The notes under the pieces were generated by a model. That model saw nothing but the letters and a program-made list of their open reading frames with translations, had not been told where the DNA came from and searched no databases. 64,000 nucleotides of DNA from Patella vulgata (lineage: Eukaryota; Mollusca; Gastropoda; Patellidae): contig NC_065879.2 of assembly GCF_932274485.2 (NCBI RefSeq), positions 59,913,459-59,977,458 of the forward strand, in the 5' to 3' direction. This document shows positions 33,775 through 45,690 of this stretch, in pieces. A program made the translations under genes and the position numbers. The first letter of the stretch is position 1, and the number at the start of each line of letters is the position of its first letter.

Positions 33775-34755
33775 GTCCCCCGCCTTTCGACTATTCAAAT
33801 GGGTTCGTCCGTCCATCTGTTGTCTGTATGTCTGTCCGTCCGTCCGTCCATCCGTCTGTCACACTTTTTGGGACACAATAACTCTCCTTCTAATTGAGCT
33901 AGAATGTTCAAACTTGGTGCAGATGTTTATTAGGTCAATGCCTTGATGGAGTTCGAAGATGAGCATTTTCTGCTTAGGATAAGCAGAGATAAACAATTTG
34001 ATTGGTTGATGCTTTGGGTCACGATAACTTTAGTTCTAATTAAGTGAGAGTGATGAAACTTGTGTATAGTTTCATTACATCAATACCTTGACTACGTTCG
34101 ATAATGAGCATTTTCTGCTCGTGGTAAGCAGAGCGATAAGCAATTTGATTGGGCAAGTCTATGGAACACAATAACTCATTCTAATTTAGCTAGAATGTTT
34201 ACACTTGGTGTAGATGTTTATTAGGTGAATGCCATGATGGAGTTCAGTTATAAACATTGTCTGCTTACGGTAAGCAGGGATAAGCAATCTGATTGGTTGA
34301 TGCTTTGGGGCACGATAACTTTGGTTATGATTAGATAAGAGTGATGAAACTCTGAGTATAGATTTATCATACCTTGACTAAGTTCGATGATGAGAATTTT
34401 CTGCATAGGCTAAGGAGCGATAAGCAATTTGATTGGTCAAGACTTTGGAACATAACAACTCTGCTTTTAATTGAGGTAGAATGTTTAAACTTGATGTAGA
34501 TGTTCATTAGGTGAATGTCTTGACTGATTAACATTTCAAGCTAAAGCTATGCACAGCTAAGCAGTTTCATTGGCCTATGCTCTGGGACAAGATAACTTTG
34601 ATTCTATCTGATAGAGCGTGATGAAACTTAGTGTATAGTTGATAATCAGTTTGATTGCTTGATACCTTTGAAAAAAATAATTGTGCAAATAATTAATATG
34701 TGTCATCTATTTATTTTGGGATTTCGGCAGGGGACATCAGCCTGACTGTTGGCTT
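33775..34755 (+). mobile_element. Family B tandem-core element, copy B4
   Basis: The inverted-repeat arm GTCCCCCGCCTTTC and a long GTCTGTCCGTCCGTCCGTCC leader precede about six 147-bp units. The end is GGCAGGGGACATCAGCC and TTGGCTT. Its 3' terminal part (from 34663) was copied in the local duplication that follows. Confidence 0.85.
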
Positions 34756-35254
34756 ATTTCCTCAATCGGGATTCTTTTTTTTTTTAGGTAGGTACAAATA
34801 ACCATTGAATTTAACATTTGTACGCCCTTAGTAAGTTCTTGAGAGAGAGAGAGAAAGGGAGAGGGGAAACTAAACAATTCCAAATATAAGAAAACATTGT
34901 GTATTTATCAGTTACCTTTTGGGCTGTCTTTTTTAAACATTTACATGCAGTAGACTATAGTTAAAACTTTCTAATAAAGGAGAATTTCATGGTTTACAAA
35001 GGCAAAATGCAGAGAGTGCTTGCCGTAAAATCAGTTTGGCACCAGTAGTCCAAATATCTATCATTGCACCCGGAATTCCATATAAGAATCTACTTGGAAG
35101 TCAAAAGTGTGACTCCAAACACATTGTGCCCTAAACTGTCTTATAAATCATAGAATAAACCTTAAATCAATTGAACTCATTTCAAGGTGAAACTGCTATC
35201 CTATGCCTTCTGATATGGTTGGGTTATTTGAGGCGCCAGGTAGTCTAACAATAG
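34663..35254 (+). repeat. Local tandem duplication, unit 1 (empty site)
   Basis: This unit holds the end of B4 plus unique sequence (AGGTAGGTACAAATAACC to GGCGCCAGGTAGTCTAACAA). It recurs with few differences at 35257-36966. At 34775-34785 an uninterrupted T-run stands where unit 2 carries element C5. Confidence 0.9.
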
Positions 35255-35256
35255 TC

Positions 35257-36966
35257 TACCTTTGAGAAAAATAAATGTGCGAATAATTAATATGTGTCAT
35301 CTATTTATTTTGGGATTTCGGTGGGAGACATCAGCCTGACTGTTGGCTTATTTCCTCAGTCGGGATTCTTCGTTTTTTGTATACGACCACATTGAAATGT
35401 GGTCGTATATTGTTGTCGCCCCCGTCTGTCTGTTCGTCGGTCCGGCGTCCACAATTGCTTGTGGATGCTCTAGAGGCTAAAGTTAATATCCGATTGACTT
35501 TAAATTTATACACAGTGTTTAGGGTCATGAGACGAAGAAGCCTATTGATTTTAAACGATTTCTGATAATTACTGCAAGAGTTATATCCCTTGATCACTTT
35601 GAAAAATCTTGTGGATGCTCTAGAGGCTAAAATTAATATCCGATTGACTTATAATTTACACACAGAGTTTAAGGTCATGAGACGAAGAAGCCCATTGATT
35701 TTCAGCGATTTCCGATAATTACTGCCAGAGTTGTGGCCCTTGACCGCTTCAAAAAATCTTGTGGACGCTCTAGAGGTCAAAGTTAATATCCGATTGACTT
35801 TAAATTTATTCACAGTGTTTAAGGTCATGAGACGAAGAAGCCTATTGATTTTCAGTGATTTCCTATAATTACAGCCAGAGTAATTGCCCTTGATCACTTC
35901 AAAAAATGTTGTGGACGCTCTAGAGGTCAAAGTTAATATCCGATTGACTTTAAATTTATACACAGTGTTTATGGTCATGAGACGAAGAAGCCTATTGATT
36001 TTCAACGATTTTCAATAATTACTGCCGGAGTCTTGGCCATTGATCACTCCAAAAAATTGTGTGGACGCTCTAGAGGTCAAATTTAATATCCGATTGACTT
36101 TAAATTTATACACAGTGTTTAAGGTCATGAGACGAAGAAGCCTATTGATTTTCAGCGATTTCCAATAAATACTACCAGAGTTATGGCCCTTGATCACTTT
36201 GAAAACTCTTGTGGACGCTCTAGAGGCTAAAGTTATCATCCGATTGACTTCAGATTGATAACACAGAGTTTAAGGTCTTGAGACGAACAAGTATATTGAT
36301 TTTCAATGAATCTTTATGACTTGAAACAGCTAAATCCATGATGTTAAAAGTTTCGTATACTAAACGTTAGCATGGGACAGAACTTTCTGATAATTACTTA
36401 ATGAGTTGTTACTCTTAATCAGATTTTAATGTATTATAAATGTTTCATTACCGAAAAAAGTCAACTCTTGTTGACTGCCCGGACGATATAGCTGCTGTGG
36501 GCATATGTTTCGTTGCCTGGCAACCTATCTTTTAGGTAGGTACAAATAACCATTGAATTTAACATTTGTACACCCTTAGTAAGTTCTAGAGAGAGAGAGA
36601 GAAAACATTGTGTATTTATCAGTTACCTTTTTGGCTGATTTTTTTAAACATTTACATGGAGTAGACTATAGTTAAAACTTTCTAATAAAGGAGAATTTCA
36701 TGGTTTACAAAGGCAAAATGCAGAGAGTGCTTGCCGTAAAATCAGTTTGGCACAAGTAGTCCAAATATCTATCATTGCACCCGGAATTTCATTATAAGAA
36801 TCTACTTGGAAGTCAAAAGTGTGACCCCAAACACATTGTGCTCTGAACTTTCTTATAAATTATAGAATAAACCTTAAATCAATTGAACTCATTTCATGGT
36901 GGAACTGCTAACCTATGCCTTCTGATATGGTTGGGTTATTTGAGGCGCCAGGTAGTCTAACAATAG
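35257..36966 (+). repeat. Local tandem duplication, unit 2 (filled site)
   Basis: Same sequence as 34663-35254, shorter at the GA microsatellite, and split by the family C element 35371-36533. The junction with unit 1 is at CAATAG / TACCTTTGAG. The duplication predates the C5 insertion. Confidence 0.9.
35371..36533 (+). mobile_element. Family C tandem-core element, copy C5, complete with known empty site
   Basis: The 5' end carries a perfect 14-bp hairpin stem (TATACGACCACATT / AATGTGGTCGTATA), then GTCTGTCTGTTCGTCGGTCC. Five 150-bp units follow, then a diverged 3' section, GTGGGCATATG and GTTGCCTGGCAACCTATCTT. Comparison with the empty T-run at 34775-34785 shows entry within Ts and no target duplication beyond T. 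Confidence 0.9.
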
Positions 36967-37960
36967 AAGACCATAGGTGACAATGCATCACGAAAAATTC
37001 TTTGATCTGTTATATCAGGGGACAATTCTGTTATCGAAAACAACCTACATGAAAATGGCTACATAATAAGTTGAAAGTTCTACAATAAGAATCGTTTAGT
37101 GAAATACTAAAGTAATTTAAGTTTAAATATATCCTTTGAGTGTGAAGATGCACAATTTACGCATCGTATCACGTTTCACATTTTTAATGGTTATGAAACA
37201 GTCAATGGGCGTCTTATTACTTATATTTTAGTTCTCGAAAAATGAGTTGTTGCTGAATTTATAATAACTGAAACATTTTGTAACCACCATGTTAGCAATT
37301 GCAAGTGCAGTTTTTATTCGCGAAAGTATAAGCATTTTAAACACGATTAGTGGCATAGCCCTTTTGTACACCACATCCTGGTATTAAATTTGTCCCAAAA
37401 CTGGAGGCTAAATTCGCAGCACCCTAAAAACATTAGAATTCAAGTCCTGTGACCTGGGCCCTGTTTCTCGAAATCTTAACTAAAGATAAAATCCAAATTT
37501 TAGTAGATACTTCAATTTTTATTGGCTAAGCACTAAAATCAATCTAATAATATTTGCCAATCAAATTACTAAAATTTGGATTTTATCTTAGTTAAAATTT
37601 CGTGAAACAGGCCCCAGTACCGTAATTTTATTTCAATCATACTAGTCTGGTTAATCGAGATTATGGAAATACATTTCGTTCAGTTACTCTCCAGTTTCAA
37701 TTTTTTTCTGTGTATTTAAAGCTAGCAACAATGTTACTTCTAAACTCACTAAGGCGGCAACTAACCATAGCAACTACTGATGTTTTAAGGTGGCTATTCC
37801 CAGTATCAACCTTCTGTAAAGTCGTTAGGGTTGATATTGAGATAATATTAACCTCCAATACCACATGCTTTTAATTTCATTCAGAAGTTGATCATGTACT
37901 TGGTGGTAATCTTTATAGTTTGTGTCATTGTGCAAAACTATTTCCACGGTTGATTGGAGG
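36967..37960. other. Unique DNA with one palindromic MITE, no gene seen
   Basis: No supported coding sequence. The only structure I recognise is the inverted repeat at 37454-37617. Confidence 0.45.
37454..37617. mobile_element. Short palindromic MITE, 164 bp
   Basis: Arms of about 52 bp pair almost perfectly: the left begins CTGGGCCCTGTTTCTCGAAA, the right-end complement CTGGGGCCTGTTTCACGAAA, and both go on to GATAAAATCCAAATTTTAGT. No clear target duplication is visible. Confidence 0.7.
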
Positions 37961-38190
37961 GTTGGGTGGCCGAATGGTTTAACTCACACACATTAGATCA
38001 TACGGTCTGTCACTGACTGGTTTTGATATCCCACTTGTATGTGACAAGGAGTAGGTTCGTCTCTCCAACGTTGTGGGTTTTCTTCGGGTCCTTGTGCGCA
38101 AGTGAATTATTGAAATAAAATTGAACCATATGTTAGTCCCAAAATTACTGAGTTTGTGTTGAGTGGATGTTAAAGCCCATTTCTTTTTCT
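37961..38190 (+). mobile_element. tRNA-derived SINE, family S2, copy b
   Basis: TGGCCGAATGG gives an A box. The B-box region is degraded (GGTTTTGATATCCCAC). The body TATGTGACAAGGAGTAGG and GAATTATTGAAATAAAATTG and the tail TGGATGTTAAAGCCCATTTC match copy a. Part of the middle (CTCCGGTTTCCTCCCAC) is deleted. Confidence 0.85.
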
Positions 38191-38397
38191 CCCCATGTTC
38201 CTTATTCAAAATACAACCTGTGGGTTTTATTTTGAAAAACAAGTACAAAATTTTGCAATAATGTTTCTTCCAAACATTAGTCGTTTGAGTGCCACAATAC
38301 CATAATTGATTAGGCCTTGGATACTGTGAAATTAAAAATAGATAATTCTGACAGTTTGAAATTTACTGGATGTCTTTGTTTTTAACAATAGATAGTC

Positions 38398-38690
38398 CCT
38401 GGTGGTTTGAATTTAATCAAATTTAATGACCCGAATTTAACCAAAATATTGTTGGTTTGAAATTAACAAAAATTTGTTCTTTATGGTTTGAAATAAACAA
38501 AAATTTGTTCTTTATGGTTTGAAATTAACAAAAAAGAGTTCATTATGGTATGAAATAAAAGGTATTTCCTGATGGTTTGAATTGACAAAAGATGTTAGAA
38601 ATTAAAAGAAAATAACCCTTAATGTTTTGAAATTAACAAACAATAAGCCTTTCATGGTTTGAATTTTAAAAAAAAGAGTGTCAATGATTG
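38398..38690. repeat. Minisatellite, roughly 35-40 bp unit
   Basis: The phrase TATGGTTTGAAATTAACAAA recurs six or more times with variable spacers (TTTGTTCT, AGAGTTCAT, AATAAGCC). Units are irregular in length and increasingly diverged to the right. Confidence 0.8.
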
Positions 38691-38699
38691 GAACTTTCC

Positions 38700-41010
38700 A
38701 TTGCTCAATGAAATATATTGGTTTTTTAGCCTAATAGTTGTTACCTTGATGCTGCACTAGGAAGTGTTGACAAGACATTTGATTGATTAATTTAATTAAT
38801 TTTTAACAGTCCGTTTAATCAATTGGTTCGGATGTTTATGGTGATAAATGTGATGAGTACGTTGACATGCTTTTACTTCTATTGTCATTATTAACAGCAG
38901 CATTGGTCTTAATTACACCACACCCAAAAAAATATTCTGGTTCTCAGATACCGCTCTGTCATGAAAAATGGGCCGTGTCACATGCTTTTTATTTTAAAGA
39001 AAATAAAAACAAAGTCAATAATTTCCGCTTATTCATATTTCCTGCGATCAAGGGAAGTAATTCTATTAAATGTTTCTTGTAATCATGGGAAACACTATTG
39101 ACAATCACAAACGTCACTGGATAATGGAATGTTCATTTATTATTCGGAAAGATTGCGACCATTGAATGGCGACAATTTTGCTGTCAATCTGTCTTCTTTG
39201 TTACAATCAAAATGCCTGATCTTTCCCGAGAAATGTGACTGTGAGAGAGATGACCGAAAATATTCTCCAGGGAGAAATTGAGGGCACAGACTTAGATTTA
39301 TATTGCCAGCAAAATATATGCTTTAAATGAGTACGGTATTGACAGCATGTAATGGTCACCATCTCAGCCATCGCCCAAATGAAAACCAGTGGATTTGAAA
39401 ACAATTTCCCAGGACTTAATGTAGATAGATGAAGTCACAGAATTATTTGGCCGATGTTTCAAATCCTTACCAAAGCACTAAAGCATCATTTTTTTTTTAA
39501 AAATTCTCTGAGAACCAAGATCTTTTTTTTGTGTGGCCTTATGGACACAAAGACAGAACTGAACTCTAAACGAAATTACATATCCAGCTTGATTGGTTGA
39601 TCATGCAGATATTTAAAACCCCATCATTGGTTTATATTTTGTTGCTTATTTTAATTAAAATATTATTTATATAATCAGTTTTTCATTTGTTGATTTTGCT
39701 TTATGCTCTATTGAATGTTTTGATTGATTAGTTTTTGTAACAAGTATTTTTATTGGTTAGAATTTCTGTTCTCCTATTGTTGTGTATCGTTATTAATCTT
39801 TTTTTGTGAGAGATTATGCTTTGAATAGATTTATCTAGTTTTTTTTTTCTTAAGATTTTTAAAAATAAATGCAAATATTTGTTTTAATTAAGAGACATTC
39901 AAAGTTTAAAAAGAAGCACTAGATCCTGAATTCATACTTAGTTAAACCTATGGATACATTTAGCTATAACTTGTAATGGGTGTCACGCACAAGCCAAGGT
40001 ATTCTTTCTAGAACATCTGATAACACTTCTCATTGGAGAAGTTGACATGTCAGACACATTTTTGTTGTGCATGCATTTGTATATAATTATAGTGAATTTT
40101 TTATCATAAGTAGAAGGAGAGTGATTATGCACAAATTTTTAATTGATCTGTAAAAATTTGAATTCACTTTTGGAATCTGTTTATGTTCGGGAAGTGGTAG
40201 AGGAAGAATATAAATAACTGAGAATTTAATCTCTGTATTCTAAATTCTAATATTATGTTGATTATCAAGATGAATCATCTTAATACCAGTATATATATAT
40301 ATATATATATATATATGCTGTATAACAAACAAATCCAGATATCTGATTATTAACCTAAAAATGATTGGCTGACTTATGCATGATGATGATATTAGAAATA
40401 TATATGTTTTGTTTTGTATATTGTAATTTTTTGTGTTATGGTTGATTTTCATATCTTTACTTTTCTCTCCTGCATTATTATTATACCATATTTTACGGGG
40501 TATAACACTGGGAAGTATCAAAGGTGATATTTGTGCAAATCGGGTATAGATTTCGTGCCGATTAAGTAAATTTCTGCAAATATCGGTAAAATTTTAATTA
40601 TCGCAACAAATCTAATACTGCAAGGCTAAAATCTGTAGATACGGTGTGTTAATTAACAGGGGTGAGAAATTGACTGAAAGGTGATTTAATTATCGCTAGG
40701 GGTGAATATCTCCGTGAAGGTGCGTTTTCTGTACTGGGTGTGTTAATTAACGGACGGGTTAAAAACGACTGACATGGTGTGTATTCTTTGTTTGGTGAGT
40801 TTTCTCGAAAGTGTGTTATAACTGCAGCAAAGGTGATTTATCAAGGACCAGCAGGCTTTATCTGACGCGTAGGTGTTAAATCTAATTTCTTGTTCAACCG
40901 TTTGTTAAGTGTAGGTCTTTATACATGGAGGGGTTGAGGATGTGGCCGGACTAAGAACGCCCCGAAGAAATCATTGTTGGCGAAATATTTGGGGTGGGGG
41001 GGCTAATTCA
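38700..41010. other. AT-rich unique DNA, no gene; (TA)n at 40290-40316
   Basis: No supported open frame. A TA microsatellite of about 13 units lies at 40290-40316. Around 40640-40830 the phrase GTGTTAATTAAC with GGGGTGA-like neighbours recurs loosely. Confidence 0.45.
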
Positions 41011-41508
41011 TTGAAATGTGGTTGTATATTGTCATCGCCACGGTCCGTCCGGGGCCCATGATCACTTTGAAAAATCTTGTGGACGCTCTAAAGGCTCAAG
41101 TTAATATCCGATTGACTTTAAATTTATACACGGTGTTAAAGGTTGTGAGACGAAAAAACCCAGTGATAATTACTACCAGTGTTATGGCCCTTGATCACTT
41201 TGAAAAATCTTGTGGATGCTCTAGAGCATAGGCGTACGAGCTGGGGGGGCTGGGGGGGGAAGCCGCCCCCCCATTTTGGGCACCAAATGCTGGGAAAATT
41301 TGGGCACACAATTGTATTTTGTAAAAGTTGTATAAAAAAAGATATTGTGTTTTTGAATGTGCCCAATTTAACAGCGAATTTATTATTATTATGTAACATA
41401 CTAAGAATCTAACTACATTTTTTGGGCACCAACCACCACCGCCCCCCCAGTCAAAAATTTCCCCCGTACGCCTATGCTCTAGAGACCAAAGCCTGGCAAC
41501 CTATCTTT
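41011..41508 (+). mobile_element. Family C tandem-core element, copy C6, short and split by a hAT MITE
   Basis: Only the right hairpin arm (TTGAAATGTGGTTGTATATTG), about one and a half units and the end GCCTGGCAACCTATCTTTT remain. The second CTCTAGAG motif is duplicated around the MITE at 41227-41476. Confidence 0.75.
41227..41476. mobile_element. hAT-type MITE, 250 bp
   Basis: Terminal inverted repeats CATAGGCGTACG / CGTACGCCTATG are exact. Both sides are flanked by CTCTAGAG (41219-41226 and 41477-41484), an 8-bp duplication typical of hAT. G- and C-runs lie just inside the ends, with TTTTGGGCACCAA-type motifs in both halves. Confidence 0.9.
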
Positions 41509-42290
41509 TACAGCCATGCATTAATTAACTTGAAACTGGACATAAAAAAAAATCCTCATTTCTGTTATAGAACTAAAAAGAAAATGTATTTGTCCATCCA
41601 TTTACTTGATTTAGAAGATGGCTTTATGCAGGCCTCAAAATGTTTTTAAAAAAAAGCTAGCTTTTCTTTATACCTGTCGCTTCAGTAACTAACCTGTCAC
41701 CCTCAGTCTCAATTATTAAAGATCAATCACATCACACATGCTTCATACCTCTTAAATATCGTAATATGAAACCTTTTTATTTCTTTGACATTGGAATGCC
41801 TAAAATCGGAATGTAACTCTGCTTTGCCTCAGTAACTCGAAGATTCGTGCAATTCTATAATCCATATCCACGTGAATTCTGCCAAGTATCATGGTATCAA
41901 ATTTGCGTGTTAAATCGAATTACTTCGCCGTTGAGGTGTAGAATTCAGATTATAAAATATTGGTAATAAATTTAATATGAAAACAGCCTGTGGCTGTGCA
42001 TGGCACCATGATTTACATGTACCGCATGCAGAAGACAGGTAACGCCCCCTGGAATTCCTTTCTTACATCCTGTCAATATTTACATTACAAATTATATTTA
42101 TATATGAAATATTTTTCCGACCTAATTATTTGATTTTGTTAAATTTTCTAGTATATTATTCATAGCTTTATTTATGGAAATTGTTTTACAACTTTTTGAA
42201 AATTAAATACATCAGGCAACGAGCCGTGTGCATTTCCATTCCACCCACCACTATATTTACTGGGGTGTCGTTTAATCATTAGAATTAGGT
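41509..42290. other. No gene seen
   Basis: AT-rich sequence between C6 and an S1 SINE, without supported open frames or repeats I can name. Confidence 0.45.
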
Positions 42291-42303
42291 ATATTTAGAT
42301 ATA

Positions 42304-42681
42304 GGGAGCCACGGTGGCTAGGTGGTTAAGACGCTGGCTCGCTAGCCTGGAGGTCGGGTGTTCGATCCCTGCATTGGCCGAGAAAATTCATCCTGATTTT
42401 CCGACGTGGTTTCCCCTTGTCAGTGGTGCAGAACGGAGGGCCTGACAAGGACAGCTGTCTAGTCCTTCGGATGATACGAAAAACCGAGGTCCCGTGTATA
42501 CATTAGAATGCACGTAAAAGATCCCTTGGCAGTTGGAATTCGATATAAGAGTAGGCGATAGTGCCGCTGCCCGGGCAAAATTTCCCTCATAGCACACTGT
42601 ATGGCGTATGCCCGTCTTCATTAGCCCAGTATAGGAGCAGAACAGTAGGACGTTAAACTCCATTTCATTTCATTTCATTTC
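42304..42681 (+). mobile_element. tRNA-derived SINE, family S1, copy d (best preserved)
   Basis: An exact 13-bp duplication ATATTTAGATATA (42291-42303 and 42682-42694) bounds it. The head (GCCACGGTGGCTAGGTGGTT) and B box GTTCGATCC (42360-42368) are tRNA-like. The body runs through CCCCTTGTCAGTGGTGCAG and AAAAGATCCCTTGGCAGTTG to the tail GGACGTTAAACTCC and (ATTTC)n. This is the most complete S1 copy in the window. Confidence 0.95.
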
Positions 42682-42694
42682 ATATTTAGATATA

Positions 42695-43789
42695 ATACTT
42701 CATAATGTCAAGCAGAAGAAAACAAGTATACAAGCTCATAAAATTGGCTACTTGCAACTTTGTGAGTAACTGTACGACAGAGCGAAATGGAAACAGTGCA
42801 AATGGCGTCTTTTCGCAGAATTTCTGTGCTTATTCTTGCATAATTAAATGTATGTGACGTGGATGTGAGTATTGTGGTCATAAGTCAATTTATTGAACAT
42901 TACTTTGTTGCTACCTTGTACATTATGTTTAAGTTTAAAAGCAGTTAAAGAGAGTTGAGGGTTATAATCTCCAACAAAACAAAATAGCATGTGGACATAA
43001 CAAAGTAACCAAGGCATTTTTGTTGAAGTCAATGTATTACACCCAGCTTATTGACTGGAATGTCTGGGGTCTAAATTCCAGTGTGATCTGAGCAGAGCCT
43101 TTGGGGTTCTTCAAGCCTACAGCGCTATTAAAGTTTTGTTCATGTGGTCATCCATATAGTAAACAGATTAACCATATGTCAGTCTCATCAAGACCAAACA
43201 TTGTTTTGACACCATTGCTGTTCTTTTCAGTAAATAATCAACAATGATTTTTGTTTTCCTATTTAATGATAGATTTGATTATTTAATGTTGGATGTGATT
43301 GGTTGATATTGCAACACTAGATGTCACAACATCAGATGTTACACTAATCACCAACTTATATCCATAAATAAGACAATTGTCGCTTACAAAATCAGCAATT
43401 TTTCGTGACCAACCTCAAAGTTAGTGGACATTTTGGAACAATTTCAGCTTTCATTAGTCGTCCATTATCATCACAAGTACACAGCTTTTAGCTTTAAAAG
43501 CGACCAATCAATATTGATTTTATGTCAAGCTGTCATCCAACCAAATCTCAAGATGCATTTAACTGTTAGGGAAACTGTTAATGTCATATTCACATCTATT
43601 AGTGGCGTCAGAGATGACAGAGGTTTTAAGAATTCAACATCTCCTGTTCTTTTTTTTGTCAAAAATGTTTTTGTTCCCTGCTAACATTTACATACAGAAT
43701 TTGATAGCATAAAGCATAATTGTGTCAACTGTTTGACCCTCAGAAAGTATGATATTTATAATGGCCAACATAAATTTAACGTTTTAATT
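42695..43789. other. No gene seen
   Basis: Unique AT-rich sequence. Open frames here are short and lack splice or codon support. Confidence 0.45.
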
Positions 43790-44906
43790 GTCCCCCGCCT
43801 TTCAAAGAAAGCAGGGGACTATTAAATTGGGTTTGTTTGTCTGTCTGTCCGTCACACTTTTTGGGACACAATAACTCTCCTTCTAATTGAGCTAGAATGT
43901 TCAAACTTGGTGTAGGTGTTTATAAGGTCAATGCCTTGATGGAGTTCGAAGATGAGAATTTTCTGCTTAGGGTAAGCAGAGATAAGCAATATGATTGGTT
44001 GATGCTTTGGGACACGATAACTTAGTTCTATTTAAGTGAGAGTGATGAAACTTGGTGTATAGTTTTATTACATCAATACCTTGACTAAGTTCGACAATAA
44101 GCATTTTCTGCTCAGGGTAAGCAGAGCGATAAGCAATTTGATTGACCGAGACTTTGGAACACAATAACTCTCTTTCTAATTGAGCTAGAATGTTCAAACT
44201 TGGTGTAGGTGTTTATTAGGTCAATGCCTGGATGGAGTTCGATAATGAGCATTTTCTGCTCAGGGTAAGCAGAGTGATAAGCAATTTGATTGGTCGAGAC
44301 TTTGGAACACAATAACTCTCATTCTAATTGAGTTAAAATGTTCACATATGGCATAGGTGTCAATTAGGTGAATGCCTTGATGGAGTTTGAAGATGGGAAT
44401 TTTCTGCTTAGGGTAAGCAGTTTGATTGTTTGATGCTTTGGGACACGATAACTTTAGTTCTAATTAAGTGAAAGTGAGGACACTTGGTGTATAGCTTTAT
44501 TATATCAATACCTTGACTAAGTTCGATAATGAACATTTTCTGCTGAGGGTAAGCACTGAAGCAGAGTGATAGGCAATTTGATTGGTTGAAACTTTGGAAC
44601 ACAATAGCTCTCCTTCTAATTGAGGTAGAATATTCAAACTTGGCGTAGGTGTCTATTAGGTGAATGTTTAAACTTGATGTAGATATTCATTAGGTGAATG
44701 TTTTGACTGAGTTCAATGATTAACATTTCGAGCTGAAGCTAAGCAGAGCTAATCGATTTCATTTGTCGATGGTTTGGGACAAGATAATCTTGATTCTATC
44801 TGATAGAGAGTGATGAAACTTAGTGAAAAAAATAAATGTGCGATTAATTAATATGTTTAATCTATTTATTTTGTAATTTCGGTGGGGGACATCAGCCTCA
44901 TTGTTG
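43790..44906 (+). mobile_element. Family B tandem-core element, copy B5
   Basis: It has the full 5' hairpin (GTCCCCCGCCTTTC / GAAAGCAGGGGAC) with loop AAA, a GTCTGTCTGTCCGTC leader and about seven units. The 3' end reads GGTGGGGGACATCAGCC, and the terminal palindrome is cut at TTGTTG by the LINE fragment that follows. Confidence 0.85.
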
Positions 44907-45690
44907 TATATAATATAGTTTATTTGCAAGTACATACATATAAGTATATGCGTATAATACAAACAGGATCAGAACAAATTGTACAATTTACGAATCTTCT
45001 CCCAGTATAATCTAAAATATTTACAATTACCACTGAAATATAATTTAATACATAGTTATATACATATATACATGCTACCTTAGGATAATAAATAAGTCCA
45101 TTTCGTTACATGCTCAATGAGTATTAACAGTGATAAACCACTGGAGAATTACAATAATAGCTACAGATTACATGTGAATCTTTTCGTTTCTTTAATGTAA
45201 TTTTGTACGGTGAAAAAATATTGATATTAAAAGATTTTGGAAACAGAGTAGAACCGTCTAACTCAGGTCGTGGTAGATGGCCTATAAAGCCAAGTTTATC
45301 AAGTGAGTAATGGCATTGTAACACATATTTTGAGCAATCAAAGAAGTAGTGAAATGAATTTTCAATGCTTTTATTATCGCATTTACAGTATGGATTTTGA
45401 ACGATGTTTGATTTATTAAGATCATAATTTAGACCACTACAGGTGTGACGTATACAATTATGGTAAATAGATAATTTTCTGCTGCCAATGTTTCTTAATT
45501 TTGGAGGTTTGACTTTAGTCTTGATATTGGTTTTAAACTCAGATAAAGATAGTGTGGATTTTAAACCCGGACGTAAACTATTGAATTGTTGAATGGTTTT
45601 AGGAAAAAATGAGTTCTTTGTTACAGTTAAACGAACAAGTGGTACTTTTAGATCATTACAGTTTCTAAGTAGGTGGAAAAGGTGATTTTG
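44907..45690 (-). mobile_element. Non-LTR retrotransposon (LINE) 3' fragment
   Basis: The minus-strand frame (about 45690 to 45124) encodes the C-terminal part of a LINE polyprotein. It includes LTVTKNSFFPKTIQQFNSL and a Cys-rich CKCDNKSIENSFHYFFDCS segment before the stop. A 3' UTR with AATAAA near 44923 ends in TA-rich sequence inside element B5. The reverse transcriptase is absent here. It may be the continuation of the LINE whose coding part breaks off at about 48990. Confidence 0.75.

Noticed and set aside
38867-39082. Frame beginning with a leucine-rich, signal-peptide-like stretch
   Set aside because: The leucine run comes from AT-rich TTA/TTG codons; nothing downstream resembles a domain and no splice context supports it.
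40240-40521. Minus-strand frame across the TA microsatellite
   Set aside because: Its openness depends on the TA repeat (YIYIYI); not a plausible gene.
9321-42368. tRNA-like A and B boxes at several sites
   Set aside because: Each belongs to a SINE head followed by SINE body and tail, most with target duplications. No cloverleaf with a proper anticodon arm and acceptor stem was found, so these are not tRNA genes.
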